Origin: Myxococcota bacterium | GTDB taxonomy: Bacteria > Myxococcota_A > UBA796 > UBA9615 > JAKLKC01 | Length of the DNA: 41,377 bases | Assembly (NCBI GenBank): GCA_023150875.1 | Contig: JAKLKC010000056.1 | Location: 1-41,377, forward strand | Reading direction: 5' to 3' | In this document: positions 27,625 to 36,204 of the stretch, piece after piece | How the letters are laid out: each line of letters begins with the position of its first letter | Numbering within the stretch: position 1 is the stretch's first letter | Notes under the pieces: generated by a model | The model's input: the letters and a program-made list of their open reading frames with translations, nothing else | Told to the model about the DNA's origin: nothing | Database searches by the model: none | Translations under genes and position numbers: made by a program

Positions 27625-28734
27625 GCACCGCCTCCAGCCTGCTTCGATCCTTCTCGGGTCGAAGCCGTCCTGGAAGAGGTCAGAGGCGAGTGGCAACGCC
27701 TCCAGGCTCAGCAGGGGAGCCTCGATGAGGAGGAGTGGCGGTGGAAGCAGGAGGAGAGGACTCGGATCGAGCTCACGTCCCAGCTCCGCCGCGTGGAGCG
27801 GCTGGAGGAGGCGTGGCGCGGGCTCCGGGCCGACGAGGCCCTCCCCGTCACCGAAGATGGCCGCGTCGACATCACCGCCGTCCTGACCGCCGCCGGGCCA
27901 ACGCCTCTGGCGCCGGCCGGTGGCTCGCGGGCGAGCCGCCGGGCATCCCACTGGCGCGCCGCCGGCCGGGCCTGCCGCGAGTGGCGGTCCGCCCGCAACG
28001 CCCGCGCCGAGGCCGAGCGGCGCCTCGCTGCCGCGCCCCGGGAGAAGGCGATCCGCGAGCAGCTCGACCGGCTCGCGAAGTTCGCCGACCACGTCGCCAA
28101 CACCAGGAACGGACTGAGCGTGGACCTCCGCACCGCGCTCCTCGAGAGGCGATTCCGCCAGCCGCTCCAGGAGGTCATGACCGAGGCCCTGCGCGCTTAC
28201 TCCCACCGGCCCGACCTGCGCGACGGAGCGAGCATCGCCGTCGAGAAGGGTGGACTCTCGTTGAAAGTCGTCGACCGGGTGAACGGCACCAGCACGGGGC
28301 TCGCCAGCTTCTCCCGCTCCCAGCTCGTCTCGTCGATGTTCGGTCTCCTCCTCGCCACCCACCTCGGCCACCCGCGGCTACCTACGGGTTTCATATGCCT
28401 CGACGATGTCACCGACGTGCTGGACATGGAGAACCTCGCCGTCGACGCCCTCACCCTCCGCAAGCTCGCATACGGCCCCCTCCGCCGGCAGGTGATCATG
28501 ACCAGCCACCACCACGAGGCGACCGACCGTCTGGTGCCGCTGCTCCTCCCCCCCAAGGGCCGCAGCATGCGCATCATCGAGATGAGGTCGGACGGGGACC
28601 GTCCACGATCATGGCGGATCAGGGAGGAGCGCGCCGTCTACGCAGCCGGCCCACCCGGCACGCCCGGATGGCGATCCCCCCTCGGGCAGACGCTCAGGAA
28701 CCCTGTCGTGCAGGAGCGTCCCACCCCGGCGTGA
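27621..28734 (+). pseudogene. SMC/RecF-like ABC ATPase: C-terminal half only, +1 frameshift near the start
   Basis: Translation from ATG 27621 gives MSTASSLLRSF and stops at TGA 27726-27728. The +1 frame carries DPSRVEAVLEEVRGEWQ from 27646 to the stop at 28734. The body begins with a coiled coil, then LASFSRSQLVSSMFGLLLA (degenerate ABC signature), GFICLDDVTDVLD (Walker B and D-loop) and RQVIMTSHHHEATDRL (His switch). No Walker A (GxxGxGKS) is present in any frame nearby, so the nucleotide-binding N-terminal half is missing. The only in-frame conventional start in the body is a GTG at 27793 without a Shine-Dalgarno. This is most likely a decayed gene. Programmed frameshifting or an unusual two-part ATPase are less likely alternatives. 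Confidence 0.65.
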
Positions 28735-28828
28735 TCCCGCCCCGGCGACGGCACTCCGCCCACGACCACGCCAGGGAGGGCCCCCACCACCACCACCACG
28801 GTGGACGGCGGATCTGAGGCGCCGCCTC

Positions 28829-29719
28829 TCAAAGCGCCGAAATCGTCCGCGACCTCCCCCACCCCGCCCGCAGACCCAGGGAGGGGCGGTGGGCGAGGGT
28901 CCCGCGCCGCAGCGCTTCGAGTCTGCGGGCGCGGATCCGGGCCTCGATCCGCGTCCACTCCGCCCACTCGGGCTCGCCGCCTCCCCCCGCGACGAAGAGC
29001 GCGCGCCGGGCGTCCTCGTCCGCGGCCTCCTCCCGCCAGGACCGCTCCAGGGCCGCGGCCAGGGCCCATTCCCGCGGGCCGTAGGGGGGAGTCAGGGCCG
29101 GGGGATCGGGCACGGGCTGGCCGCGCACCTGCGTCAGTCCCGCCCCGGCGAGCCAGTCCTCCAGGTCCCGGCCGGCGCGGTAGCGCCCGGCGCCGGTCGC
29201 CGCCGCGCCCCGGGCGATCGCCTCCTCCACCGCCGTCGCGCGGTCCACCAGGGTGGGCTCGTCCACCCACTCCCCCGCCACCCGGGCGACGTGGTCCGGC
29301 TCGATCCCCAGGATCCACGCCCCCGGACGGGCGATCCGGCGCATCTCCGCCAGGACCCTGCCGGGGTCCGACTGGTGTGCCAACAGGCACATGCACGCCA
29401 CGCCGTCGTAGGAGGCACCCGATACCGCGTCCAGGGCCGCCGCGTCCCCCACCTGGAACCGCGGCCGCGCCTCCGCCCGGCGGAAGCGAGCCCGGGCCCG
29501 GGCGACCTGCTCGGGGTCGAGGTCGAACCCGTCCACGCGGCCCCCGGGGGAGGTCGCCGCGAGCAGCCACGCCGACAGCAGGCCCCGCCCGCACCCGAGG
29601 TCCGCCACCCGCTGGCGGAGCCGCGCGCCCACGTCCGCCGTGGCGAAGGCGACGAAGCCGGCCTCGCCGCCCCAGGCGGACCCCCGGAGCCCGTCGTCGG
29701 GGTGCGGCAGGGGGGGCAC
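28829..29719 (-). CDS. Class I SAM-dependent methyltransferase
   Basis: 296 residues from GTG 29719, preceded by GGGGGAGCG. Motif I is VADLGCGRG (about 38-46), followed by an acidic strand end (VDGFDLDPEQ), a motif near VGDAAALDAV, and YDGVACMCLLAHQSDPGRVLAEMRRIARPGAWILG, typical of UbiE-type small-molecule methyltransferases. The C-terminal third is helical and Arg-rich. The substrate is unknown. It lies 20 bp downstream of the short outer-membrane protein in the same direction, and may be co-transcribed with it. Confidence 0.82.
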   Translation of the reverse strand: MPPLPHPDDGLRGSAWGGEAGFVAFATADVGARLRQRVADLGCGRGLLSAWLLAATSPGGRVDGFDLDPEQVARARARFRRAEARPRFQVGDAAALDAVSGASYDGVACMCLLAHQSDPGRVLAEMRRIARPGAWILGIEPDHVARVAGEWVDEPTLVDRATAVEEAIARGAAATGAGRYRAGRDLEDWLAGAGLTQVRGQPVPDPPALTPPYGPREWALAAALERSWREEAADEDARRALFVAGGGGEPEWAEWTRIEARIRARRLEALRRGTLAHRPSLGLRAGWGRSRTISAL

Positions 29720-29739
29720 CGCGCTCCCCCCGGGGAGGC

Positions 29740-31152
29740 TCAGAAGGCCAGGCCCGCGCCGACGACGAAGGCGTGGGTGCGCTCGGAGATCTCGCCCCGC
29801 TGCGGCGCGCCGGTGTCCCCTCCCAGCTCCAGGGCGATGTCCCGGGACAGGAAGTCGTAGCCGGCGTCGATGAGCAGCCACTCCTCGGGGTGGAAGGCCA
29901 CCCCCGCCCTCACGTGGTGGTTGGTCAGCCCCCCCACGGTGAAGGAGGCGGTGGCGTCGTAGCCGACGTGGGGCTCGACGAAGCCGCTGGGCACCAGGTA
30001 GCGCAGCCCCAGGCCGAAGCGCAGCCCGTGGAGCCAGTAGTTCTCGAAGGTCGCCGTGCGGGTGCCAGGCCCCTCGGTGGTGTCGGCCGTGGGTGCGGAG
30101 TACCGGAAGACCAGGACGTCCTGGGCGTGGTAGCCCAGGCGGGGGACCAGGTCCAGGCGCCCCCCGCCCGCCCTCAGGGGGATCCGCCCCAGGGCCTCGA
30201 CGTACACGTTCCAGAGGTCGTCCCCGAAGGGCTCGGTGCCGCCGTCGGTCGTGGTCACCTCGGTCTCGGTGGTGTAGCCCGTCACGGTGAATCCCCCCCC
30301 GATCCCTACGTACTCCACGGGAAAAGCCTCCCCGTCGAAGCCGATGGACCTGGCCACGACCGCGGCGGAGCCGGTGGAGAGGAGGGTGTACTCGGTGCTG
30401 GCGGCGTCCAGGTCGTCCGGGGAGGGGGCGACGCAGTCGGTGGACACCGCGACGTCGCAGGGCGCCGAGCGGTAGGAGTAGTGGCCGATGGGGTACAGGA
30501 GCTGCACCCGCCCGTGCCGGGGCGGAGAGACCTTCGGGGCGGGGGCCGCGGCGGTGACGGCGGCCGTGGTGGGGCCCACCACGGGAGGGGCGGATGCGGC
30601 CACCGGCCTCGGCTCGGCGCCGGTCTCCGCGACGGCGGCCCGGACCGTGGAGGGCCCGGCACTCCCGGTCAGCGGGACGCTCCGGGACGCGGAGGTGCCG
30701 CTGATCAGGTCGACCGCCGTCACCGTGATGGAGGTCGCCGCCACCCCCTGGGGAGGCACGAGGACGGCGGCCCAGGTCCCCACGCCCAAAGCGCTGGAGT
30801 TCCGGACCTCGCCGGCGGTGACCAGCAGCCTCAGGTCCGCGGGCACGATCCGCCCCTCGGCGTCCCGGGCGTGCAACAGCACGTTGGCCGCCGTCAGGCC
30901 GTCCGCGGGCAGGGACTCCGGCATGATCGTCACGTCGATCCGCGCCACCGGTCCCGAGGGGACCGGAGGGGGGACCGGGGCCAGGACCGCCGGAGCCGAC
31001 GGCGCGGGCGGCGCCTGGGGGGCGTCCACCGTTCCCCACACACCGCCCTCCCCTTGGGCATGGGCCGCCGCGGGCAGGAACAGGGCCCCGAGGGCGGCCA
31101 GGGCGAGCGGTCCAAGGGTACGGCGCCGGTCTCGATCATGGGCTCGAATCAC
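29740..31152 (-). CDS. Ig-like domain/beta-barrel outer-membrane protein (short paralogue)
   Basis: 470 residues from GTG 31152, with GGGAGG upstream. A signal peptide ends near AAAHAQG. A Pro/Ala-rich linker and one Ig-like domain (VARIDVTIMPESLPADGLTAANVLLHARDAEG split across strands) precede a second Ala/Pro linker. The C-terminal 240 residues are amphipathic beta-strands with alternating aromatics, ending in THAFVVGAGLAF, a beta-barrel C-terminus with final Phe. A Cys pair sits at APCDVAVSTDC. The barrel is clearly paralogous to that of the next gene upstream (shared FPVEYV, TETEVTT, GRIPL, RFGLGLRY). Probably embedded in the outer membrane; ligand unknown. Confidence 0.75.
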   Translation of the reverse strand: MIRAHDRDRRRTLGPLALAALGALFLPAAAHAQGEGGVWGTVDAPQAPPAPSAPAVLAPVPPPVPSGPVARIDVTIMPESLPADGLTAANVLLHARDAEGRIVPADLRLLVTAGEVRNSSALGVGTWAAVLVPPQGVAATSITVTAVDLISGTSASRSVPLTGSAGPSTVRAAVAETGAEPRPVAASAPPVVGPTTAAVTAAAPAPKVSPPRHGRVQLLYPIGHYSYRSAPCDVAVSTDCVAPSPDDLDAASTEYTLLSTGSAAVVARSIGFDGEAFPVEYVGIGGGFTVTGYTTETEVTTTDGGTEPFGDDLWNVYVEALGRIPLRAGGGRLDLVPRLGYHAQDVLVFRYSAPTADTTEGPGTRTATFENYWLHGLRFGLGLRYLVPSGFVEPHVGYDATASFTVGGLTNHHVRAGVAFHPEEWLLIDAGYDFLSRDIALELGGDTGAPQRGEISERTHAFVVGAGLAF

Positions 31153-31190
31153 GTGCCTGCCTCCCCCCCCGTACGTGGGCTCCGAGTTCG

Positions 31191-34100
31191 TCACAGGGCG
31201 ACGCCGGCACTCAGGACGAAGGCGTGACTCCGTTCCCGCACCTCCCCCCGCTGCTCGTCCCCATCCCCGTCGCCGTCGGCATCGCTCCCGGGGAACTGGA
31301 AGCCGAAGGCCCGGGAGAGGAAGCGATAGGAAACGTCCACGAGCAGGGGCCCCCGGGGCCGGAAGGTCGCTCCCAGCTCCAACTGGTGGTCGCTCACCGC
31401 GCCCACCTGGAAGGAGACGGTCGCGTCGTAGGATCCGTGGGGTTCGAGCAAGCCGAAGGGGGCGCGGTAGCGCAGCCCCAGGCCGAACCGGAGGCCGTCG
31501 AGCCACGAGGTCTCGAACTGCCGCTGCCGCACCGGGGCCGGATCCCCCCCGCTCGCCTCGGCGGTGACCCATCGGAAGAGCAGCACGTCCTGGCCGTGGT
31601 AACCGATCCGCGGGAGCAGGTCGAGCTGCCCCCGCTCCCGGAGGAGCGGGATTCGCCCCCGGGCCTCCACGAAGACGTGCCACATCTGGTCTCCGAACGT
31701 CGCGGCGTCGCCCCCGGACGTGGTCACCTCGGTGTCGGTGCGATAGCCGTAGCTGGCGACGCCTCCGGCGATGGCGACGTACTCCACGGGGAACCACTCC
31801 GCGTCGATCCCGAAGGACAGGGGCGTGGAGGCGGCGATCTCGTTGGGCAGGACGTCGTAGGTCCCCGTCACCGGGTCCAGGTCGGACTCGTCGGGCTCGG
31901 CGCAGTCGGGGGCCGCCACGTCGTGGTCGCAGGGCGTGGAGCGGTAGGCGTAGTCCGCCACCATCCAGGACGCCGTCACGCGGGCCCGCCGCCCCCCCTC
32001 GGCCGCGATCGGCCGGCGGACCGCGGCGGTGGGCGTGGACCTCAGCACCGGCTCGGCCGCGGTGTCGGCCATGGGGGCCGGCAGCATCGCCTCCCGGGGC
32101 CCGGCCGCGGCGACCGGCTCCGGCGCGGGGGACGGGGGCGGCGGCGCGGCGAGGGCCAGGTACTTCTGGGCGCGGACCGCGCCGTCGGCGGTGCTGGCGA
32201 AGATCGTCACCGCCGGCCTCGGGGACTCGGAGGGAGCGGTGAAGGTGGCGGCATACCCCCCTTCGGGGCCCTGGCTGACCACCAGGGAACCCGCGCCGTT
32301 CAGTCCGATGGACAGGGGGATCCCGGCCACCGGCCTGCCCTTGGCGTCGACGAGCCGGGCGTCGATCCGGGCGGTGCTCCGGCCGTCCATGGGGAGGCTG
32401 GCGGGGTTCACCACCAGGTCGATCCGGGCCCCATCGGGGATCGTCGCCGCGGCGGTGCCTCCCGACGAGCCCGCCTCGCCCCAGGGACCGGTCCCGCCCG
32501 CGGGGGCGGGCTGGACGGGGGCCGAGGGCTGGGGCGCCGGTGCGGCGGGCTGGGGGGCGGGCGCGGGCGCGGCGGGGGTGACCGCGACGGGGGCGGGCGC
32601 GACCACACCCAGCAGGCGCCGGTCCCGCAGTCCTCCCCAGGCCCGCTGGAGGCGGACCTGCTCCACGCCCCCCGCCAGGGGGAAGACGAGGTCGGGGATC
32701 CGGGCCCGCGCCTGCCACACGGGGACCCGCGTCGCCAGCGCGCCCGAACGCACCTCGACCACGGCGAGCCCGGGGAGCAGCCCGGCGGAGAGGTCGAAGG
32801 AGGAGCGGCCGTGGGCGTCGGTGGGGGTGGGCGTGGCGACGGACCCGCCCCCCTGGAGCAGGCTGGCCTCCAGGGGAAGCCCCGAGACGGGCAGGCCGTA
32901 CCGGTCGACAGCGACGATGGTGACGGTCTGCTTCCCGCCGACGACGACCTGGTCGTCCAGGGCCCAGCCCACCAGCGCGAAGGGAGGCCGCTGAGCCGCG
33001 GGGAAGGAGGCCACGCTGGAGAGCACGGTGCCGCCCGCGGGGACCGCCACCTGGGCGGTGTAGAGGCCACCCCCGGCGTCCTTGACCTTCAGGGGGCCAG
33101 CGGGGGTCCGCATCTCGACCCCGAGGCCGGGCACGGCGGCGCCGCCGGGGACGGTGATCCGCGCCGACACCTTCGCCGAGCTGGAGGGGGCCGGCTGAGG
33201 GGGGACGGTCTCCAGGGACAGCCCCTGGGGGAGGGCGGGGACGGCCTCGAAGGTCACGACGTCCTTGCTGGTCTGCTCTTCGCCGACGAGGGTGGCGGTG
33301 ATCGTCGCCTTGACCGGTGTCTTCACCGGGGCGAGGGTCAGGGTGGCGGAATAGAGCCCGTTGCCCTCGTCCCGGACGTTGGCGACCTCGCCCCTGTCGC
33401 AGGCGATCTGGACCTTCTCCCCCGCCGAGGGGCGCCCGGCGACCCCTACCACCAGCACGCGGATGGGGATCGCGGTGGCCCCATCGGCGGGCATCCACGC
33501 CGCCGGCTGGCCGATCTTGATGCGCCCGAACGGCGGGACCTGGAGGTCGATGACCGAGTCGTTCCGGGCGCCCGCGGCGTCGACCAGGGAGAGCTTGCCC
33601 GAGCGCGTCCCCGGGGGCACCGAGATGGGCACCCGCGCCATGCCGTCGGGTCCCGCCACCGCCGGCCCGAACACCTGCCCGCCCACCTCGATGTTCACGG
33701 TCGAACCCGGCCGCCCCGTGTTCACGGGATAGGCCACCTTCCCCACGAGGGGGAGGGCGAAGAAGCCGAGGGTGCTCTCGGGGTTGCGGGTGTCGGTGAA
33801 CGAGAGCACCGCGACGTGGGGGAAGTTCACCGCTGCGGGGGTGTAGACCGCCTCGAAGCCACCGCCGCCCACGGAACGGATGGGCCCCACGCTGCCGCTG
33901 TTGGCCGTCACCAGGGGCTCGATGCCGTCCAGCACCTGCCCGTCCCGCCCCTTGACCGTGAACCGGAGCAGGGTGGTGGCGCCGGGGTCCAACACCACCT
34001 GGGGAGGGTTGGCGGTCACCTCGAACGTCCCGGTGGGTGGGGGCACGAGGTCCAGGGTGAATGCGCGCTCGACGGTCTTCTTGCCCGCCTTGACGGTCAC

Positions 34101-34457
34101 CTTCAGCGCCACCGACCGGGGGCGGCTCGCGAGGGGAGGCGTGTACTCGAAGCTCCAGATCCCCGGGCCGATCCGGGTCCCCCTGGCGTCCACCCGCCCT
34201 TCAGCCGGGTTGAAACGGAAGGTGGGCTCCGCCGGGAAGCCCCCCGTCTCGTCGGTGACCACGAAGGCCAGGACCTGGGGCGACCCGTCCGCGGTGATGG
34301 GCCCCGGGGGGAGCAGGTCCAGCGAGCCCGGCAGCTCGAGCTGGATGGCTCCAGGGACCTGCGCGCCCGACACCTGGGGGAACGTGACGCCCAGCACCCC
34401 CACCGCCACGAGGGCGGCGTAGATGCCCAGCCCGTGTACGGCGCCGCGAATCCTCAT
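31191..34457 (-). CDS. Multi-Ig-domain/beta-barrel outer-membrane protein (long paralogue)
   Basis: 1088 residues from ATG 34457 (GGAGA about 8 nt upstream). In-frame starts at 34472 and 34484 are possible. A signal peptide ends near QVSGAQ. Several invasin/Big-type Ig-like domains follow: ADGSPQVLAFVVTDETGG, DPGATTLLRFTVKGRDGQ, PADGATAIPIRVLVVG, VGGKQTVTIVAVDRYGLPVSG and LPMDGRSTARIDARLVDAKGRPV each open one. A Pro/Ala-rich hinge lies near residues 640-690. A C-terminal barrel carries the Cys pair TPCDHDVAAPDC and ends RSHAFVLSAGVAL. An acidic loop (SDADGDGDGDEQRGE) lies between the last strands. Such proteins may display the Ig stalk outward as an adhesin. It is 38 bp upstream of its short paralogue. 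Confidence 0.75.
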   Translation of the reverse strand: MRIRGAVHGLGIYAALVAVGVLGVTFPQVSGAQVPGAIQLELPGSLDLLPPGPITADGSPQVLAFVVTDETGGFPAEPTFRFNPAEGRVDARGTRIGPGIWSFEYTPPLASRPRSVALKVTVKAGKKTVERAFTLDLVPPPTGTFEVTANPPQVVLDPGATTLLRFTVKGRDGQVLDGIEPLVTANSGSVGPIRSVGGGGFEAVYTPAAVNFPHVAVLSFTDTRNPESTLGFFALPLVGKVAYPVNTGRPGSTVNIEVGGQVFGPAVAGPDGMARVPISVPPGTRSGKLSLVDAAGARNDSVIDLQVPPFGRIKIGQPAAWMPADGATAIPIRVLVVGVAGRPSAGEKVQIACDRGEVANVRDEGNGLYSATLTLAPVKTPVKATITATLVGEEQTSKDVVTFEAVPALPQGLSLETVPPQPAPSSSAKVSARITVPGGAAVPGLGVEMRTPAGPLKVKDAGGGLYTAQVAVPAGGTVLSSVASFPAAQRPPFALVGWALDDQVVVGGKQTVTIVAVDRYGLPVSGLPLEASLLQGGGSVATPTPTDAHGRSSFDLSAGLLPGLAVVEVRSGALATRVPVWQARARIPDLVFPLAGGVEQVRLQRAWGGLRDRRLLGVVAPAPVAVTPAAPAPAPQPAAPAPQPSAPVQPAPAGGTGPWGEAGSSGGTAAATIPDGARIDLVVNPASLPMDGRSTARIDARLVDAKGRPVAGIPLSIGLNGAGSLVVSQGPEGGYAATFTAPSESPRPAVTIFASTADGAVRAQKYLALAAPPPPSPAPEPVAAAGPREAMLPAPMADTAAEPVLRSTPTAAVRRPIAAEGGRRARVTASWMVADYAYRSTPCDHDVAAPDCAEPDESDLDPVTGTYDVLPNEIAASTPLSFGIDAEWFPVEYVAIAGGVASYGYRTDTEVTTSGGDAATFGDQMWHVFVEARGRIPLLRERGQLDLLPRIGYHGQDVLLFRWVTAEASGGDPAPVRQRQFETSWLDGLRFGLGLRYRAPFGLLEPHGSYDATVSFQVGAVSDHQLELGATFRPRGPLLVDVSYRFLSRAFGFQFPGSDADGDGDGDEQRGEVRERSHAFVLSAGVAL

Positions 34458-34587
34458 CGTCCGTCTCCGCATCCGTCGTCCCACCGCGCCGCGCGCGCCT
34501 CTGCCCGGAGCCCGAAGCGGGCCCCGGAGCCCTGCCCGGCGTCCCCGCCCCCCCGGGGGGGACCCTCGGGTGAAGCGGCGGGTCGCA

Positions 34588-34614
34588 TGACAGCACGCGC
34601 CGGAAGTGCTGTCA
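34588..34614. promoter_or_regulatory. Perfect inverted repeat, candidate operator
   Basis: TGACAGCAC (34588-34596) and GTGCTGTCA (34606-34614) are exact inverted copies separated by 9 bp, so half-site centres are 18 bp apart. It lies in the divergent region between the Ig/barrel operon (minus) and the radical-SAM-like gene (plus). It fits a dimeric repressor or activator site, although hairpin formation in RNA is also possible. Confidence 0.5.
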
Positions 34615-34700
34615 ACGCGCGGGGATCCGTCCCCGATCTCCCGCGCCCCGGCCCGCCGGGAGGAGGAGGGCCCGCCGGTCAGGAACCGGGTCCCGCCGCG

Positions 34701-34729
34701 TTGCGGGCACGCGCCGATGGGCGAATAAT
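34701..34729 (+). promoter_or_regulatory. Candidate sigma-70 promoter of the radical-SAM-like gene
   Basis: TTGCGG (34701-34706), a 17-bp spacer, then AATAAT (34724-34729), which matches 5 of 6 bases of the -10 consensus. This is a rare AT-rich patch in the window. The start site would lie about 70 nt before the ATG at 34806. Confidence 0.5.
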
Positions 34730-34805
34730 CCGGTGGGTGGGGCGATGGGGGCGGCTACCATGTCCCAGGTTCTGTCCACCCGGGACGGGGCACGCCCACG
34801 AGGCC

Positions 34806-36182
34806 ATGCCGGAACCGCTCGACGTCCTCCTCTTCCACGCCCACTTCCTGCACGCCGACGCCGTCGAGGGGCGGGTCATGCGGCCCTACCCGCCCCTCGG
34901 CCCGCGCTACGTCGCCTCGTGGCTCAAGGAGAGGGGATCGACCGTCGGCTGGTTCGACAGCACCTTCAAGCGGGAGGTCTCCCACTTCGAGATCGAGCTG
35001 AGCCGTCACCGGCCCCGGGTCGTGGGGGTCCACGCCCACATCTCGGCGCGGGCCAGGGCGGTCGAGATGATCGCGTGCGCACGGCGCTTCGGGGCCACCA
35101 TCATCGCCGGGGGACCGGACGCGACGCGCAACCCCTCGTTCTACCTGGAGAATGGCGTTGACATCGCCGTAAGGGGCGAGGGAGAGATCACCGCCGGCGA
35201 GGTGGTGTCGATCCTGCGCGCCTCGGCGTGGCGGTTCCGCCCCGAACGGTTCGAGAGGCTCCCGGGGATCTCCCTGCGGATCGGCGGGCGGCGGGTGGAC
35301 AACCCCGACGGCCCCAGGGTCGAGGACCTGGACCGCCTCCCCTGGCCCCTCCGTCCCGTCGAGCAGATGCGGGCCTACCACGAGGAGTGGCGGGCCGCCC
35401 ACGGCTACACGGCGGCGGCTCTGTGCACGTCCCGGGGCGTGCCCGGCGCGCCCGGATACCGCCGGAGGTCGCCCCGCCGTGTCGTCGACGAGCTGGAGTT
35501 CCTGAAGGAGACCTTCCACCCCGAGAGGGTGCGGGTCTTCGATGCCGTGTACACCGCGGACCCCGAGTGGCACCGCGACTGCGCCGAGGACCTGGGGGCC
35601 CGTCGACTGCGCCTGCCTTTCAACTGCCTCGGCCGCCCCCGGGACCTCACCCGCGACGTGGTGGCATCCCTCGCCGCCCAGGGCTGCTACCGGGTCGCCC
35701 TGGACGTGCCCAGCGGGTCCCGGCGGATCCTGAGGCGGCGGGAGGCGGGCTTCGGGGTGGACGACGTGTACGCCGCGGCCCGCCACCTGCGGGAGGCGGG
35801 GATCGCCCTGGCCCTGTTCATCCACCTCGGCCTGCCCGGCGAGACCAAGGACGACGTGAGGGCGACCCTGGAGATGGTGGAGGTCCTGGATCCGGCGGTG
35901 TTCGGGGTCTCGGTGACCGACCCCCTGGTCGCGGCGGCGGTCCCCGGCATGATCTCGCTCTCGGACCCCGATCCCGGGGGCCGCGGGCCGAGGTACGGAG
36001 CGGAGTTCTACCGGTGGGCGCTGCGCCTGCTCACCGCGAGGATGATCTTGCGCCGGGGGCACTCGGAGGGGCGCGGGGCCCTCTCGATGTGGAGGGAGGC
36101 GGTCTCGGTGCCGCTGTACCGAACCGCGTTCCGCGTGTATCTTCCCCGCCTCCCCGAGCTGCTGCGACGCGACGGCTCGTGA
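34806..36182 (+). CDS. B12-binding/radical-SAM-like protein lacking the CxxxCxxC motif
   Basis: 458 residues. ATG 34806 has only a close GAGG, so the start is moderately sure. The N-terminal half looks like the Rossmann cobalamin-binding domain of class-B radical SAM proteins (DVLLFHAHFLHADAVEG, RPYPPLGPRYVASWLKERG, VVGVHAHISARA, IIAGGPDATRNP, DIAVRGEGE). The second half follows the radical-SAM barrel (DDVYAAARHLREAGIALALFIHLGLPGE). At the place of the iron-sulfur motif (residues 207-223) it reads CTSRGVPGAPGYRRRSP, where family members read TSRGCPxxCxxC...YRRRSP. The cluster cysteines are gone, so SAM radical chemistry is not expected. It is probably co-transcribed with the methyltransferase that follows. 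Confidence 0.8.
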   Translation: MPEPLDVLLFHAHFLHADAVEGRVMRPYPPLGPRYVASWLKERGSTVGWFDSTFKREVSHFEIELSRHRPRVVGVHAHISARARAVEMIACARRFGATIIAGGPDATRNPSFYLENGVDIAVRGEGEITAGEVVSILRASAWRFRPERFERLPGISLRIGGRRVDNPDGPRVEDLDRLPWPLRPVEQMRAYHEEWRAAHGYTAAALCTSRGVPGAPGYRRRSPRRVVDELEFLKETFHPERVRVFDAVYTADPEWHRDCAEDLGARRLRLPFNCLGRPRDLTRDVVASLAAQGCYRVALDVPSGSRRILRRREAGFGVDDVYAAARHLREAGIALALFIHLGLPGETKDDVRATLEMVEVLDPAVFGVSVTDPLVAAAVPGMISLSDPDPGGRGPRYGAEFYRWALRLLTARMILRRGHSEGRGALSMWREAVSVPLYRTAFRVYLPRLPELLRRDGS

Positions 36183-36204
36183 GGCGAGGAGCGGAGTGAG
36201 GCGA

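Noticed and set aside
27640-27660. Programmed +1 frameshift at CTT CGA restoring a full ATPase
   Set aside because: Even with the shift, the protein would still lack the Walker A half, so decay is simpler. Kept only as an alternative in the finding.
31224-34805. Open plus-strand frame in front of the radical-SAM-like gene, antisense to the Ig/barrel genes
   Set aside because: The translation is repetitive Gly/His/Val/Asp-rich, typical of the antisense of a GC-rich gene. The recognisable protein begins only at ATG 34806.
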